Shown here piece by piece: positions 1 to 5,047 of a DNA stretch of 5,047 nt. Position numbers and translations under genes: made by a program. The stretch is from an uncultured Eubacteriales bacterium (GTDB taxonomy: Bacteria > Bacillota_A > Clostridia > Oscillospirales > Oscillospiraceae): assembly GCA_949742895.1 (NCBI GenBank), contig CATJRT010000066.1, positions 1 to 5,047 of the forward strand. Reading direction: 5' to 3'. The notes beneath the pieces are model-generated. The model was given only the letters and a program-made list of their open reading frames with translations. It made no database searches and had not been told where the DNA came from. The first letter of the stretch is position 1, and each line of letters starts with the position of its first letter.

Positions 1-684
1 CTGGCCGATCCCCATGCGTTGGACGGCGTTGACGTGGTGCTGAACGTGGGCGACGGCGACACCGCCCATACCGGCGGTGCAGCTTGGGCCGACCCGAAGG
101 TGTCCGCTGCGGTCAAGAAATTTATTTGGAACGGCGGCGGCTTCATCGGCGTAGGCGAGCCCTCCGGCCACCAGTATCAGGGCCACTATCTTCAGCTTGC
201 CTGTGCGCTGGGCGTGGAGAAGGAGACGGGCTTTACCCTGGGCTACGACAAGTATAACTGGGAGGAGCATCCCGGCCACTTTATCCTGGCGGACTGCGCC
301 GGAGAGGTGGACTTCGGCGAGGGCAAAAAGAGTATGTACGCCCTGGAGAGCGCGGATGTGCTGGTCCAGCGGGACAAGGAAGTCCAGATGGCGGTGAACG
401 GCTACGGCTCTGGCCGGACGGTGTATATCTCCGGGCTGCCCTACAGCTTTGAGAACAGCCGGGTGCTGTACCGCTCCATCCTGTGGTCCGCCCACGATGA
501 GGACTGCCTGCACAAGTGGTTCTCCTCCAACTACAATGTGGAGGTCCACGCTTTTGTGGAGAGCGGGAAGTTCTGCGTGGTGAACAACACCTACGAGCCC
601 CAGAGCACCACCGTTTACAAGGGCGACGGCTCCAGCTTCCCCCTGGACCTGGCCGCCAACGAGATCCGCTGGTACGAGATCTGA
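1..684 (+). CDS. lnpA: GH112 1,3-beta-galactosyl-N-acetylhexosamine phosphorylase, C-terminal part (5' end outside window)
   Basis: The frame is open from base 1 and encodes the last 227 residues of a protein that in this family is usually about 710-750 residues long, so the N-terminal TIM barrel with the active site is missing. What is visible resembles the middle and C-terminal domains of lacto-N-biose/galacto-N-biose phosphorylases. There is a Rossmann-like stretch with VGDGDTAHTGG (residues 16-26), then GGGFIGVGEPSGHQYQGHYL at about 45-64, then a beta-rich tail ending in IRWYEI. The family cleaves Gal-beta-1,3-GlcNAc or Gal-beta-1,3-GalNAc with phosphate in the cytoplasm, giving galactose 1-phosphate and the free amino sugar. 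It serves in use of mucin and milk glycans. Some GH112 members act on galactosyl-rhamnose instead, and the visible part cannot decide. Translation ends with tandem in-frame stops, TGA (682-684) and TAA (685-687). The family call is firm; the symbol follows the best-known member. Confidence 0.9.
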   Translation: MADPHALDGVDVVLNVGDGDTAHTGGAAWADPKVSAAVKKFIWNGGGFIGVGEPSGHQYQGHYLQLACALGVEKETGFTLGYDKYNWEEHPGHFILADCAGEVDFGEGKKSMYALESADVLVQRDKEVQMAVNGYGSGRTVYISGLPYSFENSRVLYRSILWSAHDEDCLHKWFSSNYNVEVHAFVESGKFCVVNNTYEPQSTTVYKGDGSSFPLDLAANEIRWYEI

Positions 685-736
685 TAAAACGCTTCCGCTC
701 TTTCAAGCGTGGTGCCGCAACGAAGTTTTTATGTAT

Positions 737-777
737 GGCAGGGCTGTGGCTGAAACGGGTCACAGCCCTGCCTTTTT
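737..777 (+). terminator. Intrinsic terminator of the GH112 gene
   Basis: A perfect 12-bp GC-rich stem, GGCAGGGCTGTG (737-748) against CACAGCCCTGCC (761-772), is followed at once by five T residues (773-777). With two G-U pairs and one C-G pair the stem can extend to 15 bp around a six-base loop (752-757). It lies 50 bases after the second stop codon and should end the GH112 transcript, leaving the next gene to need its own promoter. A weaker hairpin (689-694 with 705-710) lies upstream and lacks a T-run. Confidence 0.93.
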
Positions 778-778
778 A

Positions 779-940
779 GGGAAGGACTGATTAAATCGAC
801 AATAGCGATTCGAGAGAGGTTTTTTACTGCTGCGAGGCGGGATTTCGCAGGAATAATTGTGTTTATTTCAAGAAATCGCAACGAATCTGCGGCAAAAAAT
901 ATCCGCGAAGCGCCGCAGACACATTAAATCAGTGCTTCCT
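779..940 (+). mobile_element. MITE-like inverted-repeat element, long copy
   Basis: This 162-bp stretch is more AT-rich than its surroundings and has no convincing reading frame. Its two ends are imperfect inverted repeats: bases 777-796 match the reverse complement of 923-942 at 17 of 20 positions. A TA dinucleotide lies outside each end (777-778 and 941-942), as expected for non-autonomous elements moved by IS630/Tc1-type transposases. Smaller hairpins lie inside: AATCG/CGATT (794-798 with 806-810), CTGCGA/TCGCAG (830-835 with 845-850) and TCTGCGGC/GCCGCAGA (886-893 with 912-919). A second, shorter and inverted relative lies at 2108-2163, which supports a repeated element rather than a chance palindrome. 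No transposase gene is in the window. I see no convincing promoter in it. The IS630 link is inferred only from the TA flanks. It could instead be a structured intergenic repeat of another class. Confidence 0.78.
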
Positions 941-972
941 TAGGCTTTTCCGTGCTTTCCGCAACTGCCCTC

Positions 973-980
973 AAAGGAGA
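973..980 (+). promoter_or_regulatory. Ribosome-binding site of capE
   Basis: AAAGGAGA contains the strong Shine-Dalgarno core AGGAG (975-979), eight bases before the ATG at 988. It decides the start: the frame stays open upstream to a GTG at 952, but that codon has no comparable site and would add 12 residues that are not part of the dehydratase fold. Confidence 0.85.
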
Positions 981-987
981 AACGATT

Positions 988-2016
988 ATGAGCCTGTTCA
1001 CCAACAAGACCCTGCTCATCACCGGCGGCACCGGCTCCTTTGGCGCCGCCGTTCTGCACCGCTTCTTGGAAACGGACATCGGGGAAATCCGCATCCTGTC
1101 CCGGGATGAAAAGAAGCAGGATGATATGCGCCATGAGTTCCAGATGAAAATGCCTCAGTCCACCGGTAAAATCAGGTTCTGCATAGGCGATGTACGGGAT
1201 TACGCCTCCATCTCCGGGGCGTTTCGTGGGGTGGACTATGTGTTCCATGCTGCCGCCCTGAAGCAGGTCCCCTCCTGCGAATTCTATCCCATGGAGGCGG
1301 TCAAGACCAATGTCATCGGCGCAGACAATGTCATTGACGCCTGCGTGGCCAACGGGGTCAAAAAGGCGATTTTCCTCTCCACCGACAAGGCTGCATACCC
1401 CATCAACGCTATGGGCATGAGCAAGGCTATGATGGAGAAAAACGTAATTGCCCGTTCCCGTCAGATGCTGTCCGGCGATCCGGTGCTGTGCCTGACCCGC
1501 TATGGCAACGTGATGGCTTCCCGCGGCTCAGTCATCCCCCTGTTCTGCGGCCAGATCGGGGAGGGCCGGAGGCTGACGGTCACCAATCCCACTATGACCC
1601 GCTTCATGATGACGCTGAACGATGCGGTGGATTTGGTGCTCTACGCCTTTGAGCATGGCAAGCAGGGCGACCTGTTCGTCCAAAAGGCGCCTGCGGCCAC
1701 CATCGAAACGCTGGCTCAGGCTGTGCTGGAGCTGAAAGCCTCTGACTTGGGGTATGTCTGTATCGGCGCCCGGCACGGTGAAAAGCTGTACGAGGTGCTG
1801 GTCACAAGGGAGGAGATGCTTCGGGCTGAGGAGCTTCCCGGCTTTTACCGTATCTGTGCGGACAACCGCGACCTCAACTACGACAACGCTATCAGCAAGG
1901 GCGGTAAGGCCCTTGAGCGGCTGGAGCAGTACACCTCCCACAACACAGAGCGGCTGGATGTGGAGGGGATGAAGAAGCTCCTGCTCAAGCTCAGGCTGTT
2001 TGGGGGCCGGTACTGA
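988..2016 (+). CDS. capE: CapE/FnlA-type UDP-N-acetylglucosamine 4,6-dehydratase (inverting)
   Basis: This complete 342-residue protein matches the usual CapE/FnlA/WbjB length. The family is cytoplasmic and dehydrates and epimerises UDP-GlcNAc to a UDP-2-acetamido-2,6-dideoxy-beta-L-arabino-hexos-4-ulose, the first step towards UDP-L-FucNAc and related deoxy-amino sugars for capsule or O-antigen. The sequence shows the NAD(P)-binding glycine motif GGTGSFG (13-19), AAALKQVP (88-95), STDKA (131-135), and an M-x-x-x-K pair (M142, K146) where most short-chain dehydrogenases have Y-x-x-x-K. The methionine form is typical of the CapE branch. The tail has GARHGEKLYEVLV (260-272), ADNRDLNY (291-298) and SHNTERLDVEGMKKLLLKL (317-335), all CapE/FnlA-like. 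The partner reductase and epimerase (CapF and CapG types) are not next to it: the downstream gene is comEC. It lies between two inverted copies of a MITE-like element. No convincing promoter or terminator was found, so its expression may depend on the element or on weak sites. Confidence 0.9.
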   Translation: MSLFTNKTLLITGGTGSFGAAVLHRFLETDIGEIRILSRDEKKQDDMRHEFQMKMPQSTGKIRFCIGDVRDYASISGAFRGVDYVFHAAALKQVPSCEFYPMEAVKTNVIGADNVIDACVANGVKKAIFLSTDKAAYPINAMGMSKAMMEKNVIARSRQMLSGDPVLCLTRYGNVMASRGSVIPLFCGQIGEGRRLTVTNPTMTRFMMTLNDAVDLVLYAFEHGKQGDLFVQKAPAATIETLAQAVLELKASDLGYVCIGARHGEKLYEVLVTREEMLRAEELPGFYRICADNRDLNYDNAISKGGKALERLEQYTSHNTERLDVEGMKKLLLKLRLFGGRY

Positions 2017-2077
2017 CATGAGAAGCTGCCTCAGCCTGTCTCGAAACGGAGCGTTGCTTCCGGTATTCTTTTCGCCA

Positions 2078-2106
2078 TTGACTTGCCCGGTTCCAGCGGA
2101 TACAAT
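2078..2106 (+). promoter_or_regulatory. Near-consensus housekeeping sigma promoter for comEC-holA
   Basis: TTGACT (2078-2083) and TACAAT (2101-2106) are separated by exactly 17 bases. Each hexamer differs from the vegetative sigma consensus at one position. Transcription should start at about 2112-2114, some 80 bases before the comEC ATG. The last base of the -10 box is also the T of the TA that borders the short inverted-repeat element, so the leader RNA would contain most of that element. Prediction is by pattern only. Confidence 0.72.
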
Positions 2107-2107
2107 A

Positions 2108-2163
2108 AAGGAAGCGCAGATTAAATGCGTCTACGGCATCTTGCCGATTGAATCAGTCCTTCC
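2108..2163 (-). mobile_element. MITE-like element, short internally deleted copy
   Basis: This stretch of about 56 bp is bordered by TA at 2106-2107 and 2164-2165. Its left part (2109-2137) matches the reverse complement of the right end of the long copy (912-940) at 24 of 29 positions. Its right part (2141-2163) matches the reverse complement of the left end of the long copy (780-802) at 21 of 23. It is therefore the same element in the opposite orientation, with roughly 100 bp of the centre missing. Its ends pair imperfectly with each other, and GGCA (2135-2138) with TGCC (2142-2145) closes the tip, so it can fold along its whole length. It lies in the 5' untranslated leader of comEC. Confidence 0.75.
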
Positions 2164-2177
2164 TAAAAACGCATCGC

Positions 2178-2185
2178 AGAGGGGG
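2178..2185 (+). promoter_or_regulatory. Ribosome-binding site of comEC
   Basis: AGAGGGGG lies seven bases before the ATG at 2193 and is a moderate Shine-Dalgarno match. It fixes the start at 2193. The frame remains open upstream to 2148, but that codon lies inside the inverted-repeat element and has no such site. Confidence 0.65.
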
Positions 2186-2192
2186 CGACGGT

Positions 2193-4571
2193 ATGCGGAA
2201 GCTGGCATGGTTTTCGGTTGGCTTTGCCGCTGCCTGCCTGTTTGCCTGTTACGGTGTGCTGGGCGCGGCGTCCGTTGTGGCCGCCGCCGCGCTGTGGGTG
2301 CTGAGTATGTTGCTCTGGCAGGCCGTCAGGCCCCGGCCCGGCGAGCCGCCTGTTTTTTTGCGCCGCCCGGAGAAAACGGGAAAGCGCCCCCGGTATGTGC
2401 TGTATCAGCTCTCCCGGCGAAGCGCGGCCCTGTGCCTGGGCGGACTGGTGGCGCTGGGGTGGTCGGCGGGATACGACGCAGTGTTCCGCGTCCCGGCAAA
2501 GCGGTGGGTGGGGGATGAGGTAGGACTGTCCGGCGAGGTGTCCTCCTATCCCGGAAGCACCTCCGTCGGCGGCTGGTCCGTGAGCGTCCGCCTGGACGGC
2601 GGCCCCGCTGCCCCGGACGTGCTGGTGTACGGCGCTGCGGACTGGGGCGGGCTGAAGCCCGGAGACCAGGTGTCGTTTTGCGCCCGGGTGACGCCCTCCA
2701 CGCGGCTGTATGGGGACGAGACCACCTACTACACCGCCAGGGGCGTGTACCTGCTGGCCTACTGCAATACCCCGCCGGAGGTGGTCCCGGCGCAGGGCGT
2801 CCCCGTCCGGTACTGGCCCGCCCTGTGCGCACGGGCCCTTCGGGCTGGCATCAGCGCGGCATTCGACGAGACTGCCGCGCCCATTGCCATTGCCGTCACC
2901 CTGGGGGACAAGTCCGGGCTGGATGAGCAGCTCTATTCCGCCCTCAGCCGGACGGGGCTGATGCACACGGCGGCGGTATCCGGGCTGCACATCTCCCTTC
3001 TGGTGGCGGCGGCGCTGGGCCTGCTGGGGAACCGGCGTAGCGTAGCGCTGGCAACCGTTCCCCTGCTGCTGCTCTACGCGCTGATGGCGGGCGGCACGCC
3101 ATCGGCCCTGCGGGCGGTGTTCATGCAGGCCGCGCTGCTGGCCGCGCCGGTGCTCCGGCGGAAAAACGACGGGCCGTCCTCCCTGGGGCTGGCCCTGCTC
3201 ATTTTGCTGCTCCAGAATCCCTTTGCCGCTGCCAGCGTCAGCCTACAGCTCTCCTTTGCTGCGGTGGCGGGCGTTATGCTGGCCACGCCAGCCCTGTCCC
3301 GGCGGATGCTCCGGCCTCTGTGGAGGCTGCGCCGGAGGCTGGAGGGAAGGCGGTGGGGCCGCCGGCTGTGGAAGGGGATTGCCGCCGTCCTGTCTGAAAC
3401 AGCGGTCTGCCTGGGTGCCATGCTGTTCACCGTGCCGCTGATTGCCCTGTACTTCGGGCGAATCACCCTGATTTCCCCGCTGTCCGGTATATTGACGCTG
3501 TGGGCGCTGTCCCTGCTGCTGGTCTGTGCGCTGTTTCTGGGTGCGTTGGCCATTTTTCTGCCTGGTCCTGCGGCCGTGCTGGGCACGGCGGCGGGCCTGC
3601 TGGGGCACTTCGCCCGGTGGATAGCTCTTGGCCTGGGGAAGCTCCCCTTTGCGTCCCTGAGCGTGGACAACCGCTATTGTCTGATTTGGCTGGCGGCGGT
3701 CTATCTGGCGCTGCTGACGGGGGCAGTGGGCCGGGAAAAATTTCCCCGCCCCGCTGTCCCGGCGGTATCCCTGGCCTTGTTGCTGTGCGCCGCCGTCGGA
3801 TTGGGCAGGCTGGAGACGAACCGGGCCGATCTCACCGTGACCGCGCTGGACGTGGGGCAGGGCGCATCTACCGCCTTGGTGTCCGGCGGACAGACGGCGT
3901 TGGTGGACTGCGGCGGCAGCGGCTCCAGCAGCCCCGGCGACGTGGCTGCCGACTACTTTGCGTCCATGGGCCGCTTCCGGCTGGACCTGCTGGTGCTTAC
4001 CCACTTCGACAGCGACCACTTCAACGGCGTAGAGCAGCTCTTTTACCGCATGGAGGTCCGACGGGTGGCCATACCGGGCAGCGGTGTGGACCCGGCGGAC
4101 GCCGCGCTGATTGCACAGATGGCAGAGCTGGAAGGTGCGGAGCTGATTGTGGTGGACGAAACCATCCGGTTCTTTCTGGGCCGGGGGACGCTGACCCTGT
4201 TCCCGCCCCTGGGCGAAGGGACCACCAACGAGTCCGGGCTGTTCGCCCTGTGCTCGGCGGACGGCTTCGACGCCCTCATCACCGGGGACGCGGACGCCTA
4301 TGTGGAGAAAATGCTGGTGAAATACTGCCCTATCCCCGATATTGAGCTGCTGTTGGTGGGCCACCACGGCTCCAAAAGCTCCACCTGCGCGGAGCTGCTT
4401 TCGGCGGCGAGGCCGGAGCTGGCCGTCATTTCGGTGGGATACAATTCCTACGGCCACCCGGACCCCGCCGTGCTGGAGCGGCTGGAGGAGGCCGGCGCGC
4501 AGGTTTACCGCACCGACCTGGAGGGGGCCGTAAGCGTCGCCGTCCGGGACGGGAGGGTGCGGATATCTTGA
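2193..4571 (+). CDS. comEC: ComEC/Rec2 family competence DNA-uptake channel protein
   Basis: This 792-residue membrane protein has the full three-part ComEC layout. Hydrophobic segments at about 6-44 and 78-94 lead to a soluble, probably OB-fold, region (about 105-200, the DUF4131 type). The Competence domain follows (about 207-510) with many membrane segments, the signature HTAAVSGLHISLL (258-270), GTPSALRAVFMQ (301-312) and LQLSFAAVAGVML (351-363). A last hydrophobic stretch (about 520-538) precedes a metallo-beta-lactamase-like domain (about 546-792). That domain carries LDVGQG (552-557), VDCGG (571-575), the metal motif H604-x-D606-x-D608-H609, ITGD (696-699), GHHGSKSST (723-731) and GHP (754-756), so it looks intact. 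In competent bacteria ComEC carries single-stranded DNA across the cell membrane, and the lactamase-like domain is proposed to degrade the other strand. A promoter at 2078-2106 probably drives it. holA follows after 18 bases, the usual Firmicutes order. No sign of frameshift. Confidence 0.95.
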   Translation: MRKLAWFSVGFAAACLFACYGVLGAASVVAAAALWVLSMLLWQAVRPRPGEPPVFLRRPEKTGKRPRYVLYQLSRRSAALCLGGLVALGWSAGYDAVFRVPAKRWVGDEVGLSGEVSSYPGSTSVGGWSVSVRLDGGPAAPDVLVYGAADWGGLKPGDQVSFCARVTPSTRLYGDETTYYTARGVYLLAYCNTPPEVVPAQGVPVRYWPALCARALRAGISAAFDETAAPIAIAVTLGDKSGLDEQLYSALSRTGLMHTAAVSGLHISLLVAAALGLLGNRRSVALATVPLLLLYALMAGGTPSALRAVFMQAALLAAPVLRRKNDGPSSLGLALLILLLQNPFAAASVSLQLSFAAVAGVMLATPALSRRMLRPLWRLRRRLEGRRWGRRLWKGIAAVLSETAVCLGAMLFTVPLIALYFGRITLISPLSGILTLWALSLLLVCALFLGALAIFLPGPAAVLGTAAGLLGHFARWIALGLGKLPFASLSVDNRYCLIWLAAVYLALLTGAVGREKFPRPAVPAVSLALLLCAAVGLGRLETNRADLTVTALDVGQGASTALVSGGQTALVDCGGSGSSSPGDVAADYFASMGRFRLDLLVLTHFDSDHFNGVEQLFYRMEVRRVAIPGSGVDPADAALIAQMAELEGAELIVVDETIRFFLGRGTLTLFPPLGEGTTNESGLFALCSADGFDALITGDADAYVEKMLVKYCPIPDIELLLVGHHGSKSSTCAELLSAARPELAVISVGYNSYGHPDPAVLERLEEAGAQVYRTDLEGAVSVAVRDGRVRIS

Positions 4572-4574
4572 CAT

Positions 4575-4581
4575 GAGGGAG
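4575..4581 (+). promoter_or_regulatory. Ribosome-binding site of holA
   Basis: GAGGGAG begins four bases after the comEC stop codon and lies eight bases before the holA ATG at 4590. It supports this start over the next in-frame ATG at 4626 and implies translation from a shared comEC-holA message. Confidence 0.7.
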
Positions 4582-4589
4582 TGACGGCC

Positions 4590-5047
4590 ATGCCGCCCAA
4601 AAAGAGCAAAACGGACAACACCGCCATGCGGGAGCTGAAGCAGGCCATCAAGGAGGGCGTCCCCCAAAGCCTCTACCTGTTCCACGGGGAGGAGGCGTTT
4701 TTGCGGGAACACTATCTGGGCGAGCTGAAAAAGGCCCTGCTCCCTCCTGGGCTGGAGGACTTCAACCTCCACACCGCCCAGGGCAAGGACTGCTCGGTGG
4801 AGTGGATTGCCCAAGCGGTGGACTGCCTGCCCATGATGAGCGGGCGCACCCTGGTGGAGGTCACCGACTTCGACCTGTCCGCCCTGGGAGACAAGCAGCG
4901 GGAGCGGCTGATGGAAATTCTGAATGAGCTGCCGGAGTATTGCTGTCTGGTGTTCGTCTACGACCTGCTGCCCTACAAGCTGGACGGGCGGTCCAAGCTG
5001 GCGGGGCTGTTCAAGGAGCGGGGGGCCCTGGTGAACTTCCAGCGGCA
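4590..5047 (+). CDS. holA: DNA polymerase III delta subunit, N-terminal part (3' end outside window)
   Basis: The frame runs from the ATG at 4590 to the window edge and gives 152 residues, a little under half of the usual 330-345. HolA is the clamp-loader subunit that binds and opens the sliding clamp on DNA during replication; it acts in the cytoplasm. After a basic, Lys-rich start (MPPKKSK), the sequence shows the characteristic LYLFHGEEAFLREHYL (28-43), with the shape of the delta-subunit N-terminal domain, where the P-loop is degenerate. Then come FNLHTAQGKD (58-67), a helix ending at LPMMSGRTLVEV (80-91, the expected strand after the 'P-F/M-x-x-R' turn), and LVFVYDLLPYKLDGRSKL (120-137). 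It starts 18 bases after comEC with no terminator between, so it should be cotranscribed with it. comEC-holA adjacency is common in Firmicutes and supports both calls. The missing part would hold the lid and collar domains. Confidence 0.92.
   Translation, partial: MPPKKSKTDNTAMRELKQAIKEGVPQSLYLFHGEEAFLREHYLGELKKALLPPGLEDFNLHTAQGKDCSVEWIAQAVDCLPMMSGRTLVEVTDFDLSALGDKQRERLMEILNELPEYCCLVFVYDLLPYKLDGRSKLAGLFKERGALVNFQR

Noticed and set aside
820..930. AT-rich patches inside the long element as a promoter for capE
   Set aside because: No pair of -35-like and -10-like hexamers with 16-18 base spacing was found. For example, TTAAAT at 924-929 has no match at the -35 position.
952..987. Upstream GTG as an alternative start for the dehydratase
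   Set aside because: The ATG at 988 has a strong AGGAG at good spacing and begins directly with the expected first strand of the NAD-binding fold.
1992..2038. CAGGCTG/CAGCCTG hairpin spanning the end of capE as a possible terminator
   Set aside because: The stem is only 7 bp with a 33-base loop, and no T-run follows, so it is not a credible intrinsic terminator.
2018..2518. Plus-strand frame starting just after the capE stop, at first a candidate for the missing CapF-type reductase
   Set aside because: No Rossmann motif or other CapF feature is present. The frame passes through the inverted-repeat element and then overlaps comEC in another frame, and no ribosome-binding site precedes it.
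2163..2990. Minus-strand open frame opposite the first third of comEC
   Set aside because: Low-complexity Gly/Pro/Arg/Gln composition and complete overlap with the conserved comEC frame mark it as a shadow.
4573..4584. Tiny ATG-AGG-GAG-TGA frame between comEC and holA as a possible leader peptide
   Set aside because: Three codons with no ribosome-binding site of its own; it simply contains the holA Shine-Dalgarno sequence.
3243..4814. A long open frame on the minus strand across comEC and into holA
   Set aside because: It lies antisense to two clear genes in GC-rich DNA where such frames arise by codon bias. The translation is rich in Gln, His, Arg and Gly without a recognisable domain.

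Overview
The window looks like chromosomal DNA from a GC-rich member of the Clostridia, probably an Oscillospiraceae-type gut commensal. This is inferred from three things. comEC followed directly by holA is a familiar Firmicutes arrangement. The GH112 phosphorylase belongs to a family common in gut and mucosal glycan users. The ribosome-binding sites and intrinsic terminator are of Gram-positive type. The genus cannot be fixed from the sequence alone.

Layout, all genes on the + strand. Bases 1-684 hold the 3' end of a GH112 galactosyl-N-acetylhexosamine phosphorylase gene, closed by tandem stops and a strong intrinsic terminator (737-777). A 162-bp non-coding inverted-repeat element with MITE character (779-940) begins directly at the terminator T-tract. 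Next is a complete 342-residue CapE/FnlA-type UDP-N-acetylglucosamine 4,6-dehydratase gene (988-2016). It has a good ribosome-binding site but no visible pathway partners. A near-consensus promoter (2078-2106) follows, with a 56-bp internally deleted and inverted copy of the same element (2108-2163) immediately after it. comEC (2193-4571, DNA-uptake channel) and the 5' part of holA (4590 to the window edge, DNA polymerase III delta subunit) form a tight operon.

The most notable structure is the element pair. The long and short copies lie in opposite orientation on either side of the lone capE gene, and each is flanked by TA. Their outward-facing ends match at 21 of 23 positions. The short copy sits between the -10 box and the start codon of comEC, so the comEC-holA transcript should begin with the element's hairpin. 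The sugar-nucleotide enzyme has no functional link to either neighbour, so it may be a later arrival. I found no CRISPR array, RNA gene or transposase gene.
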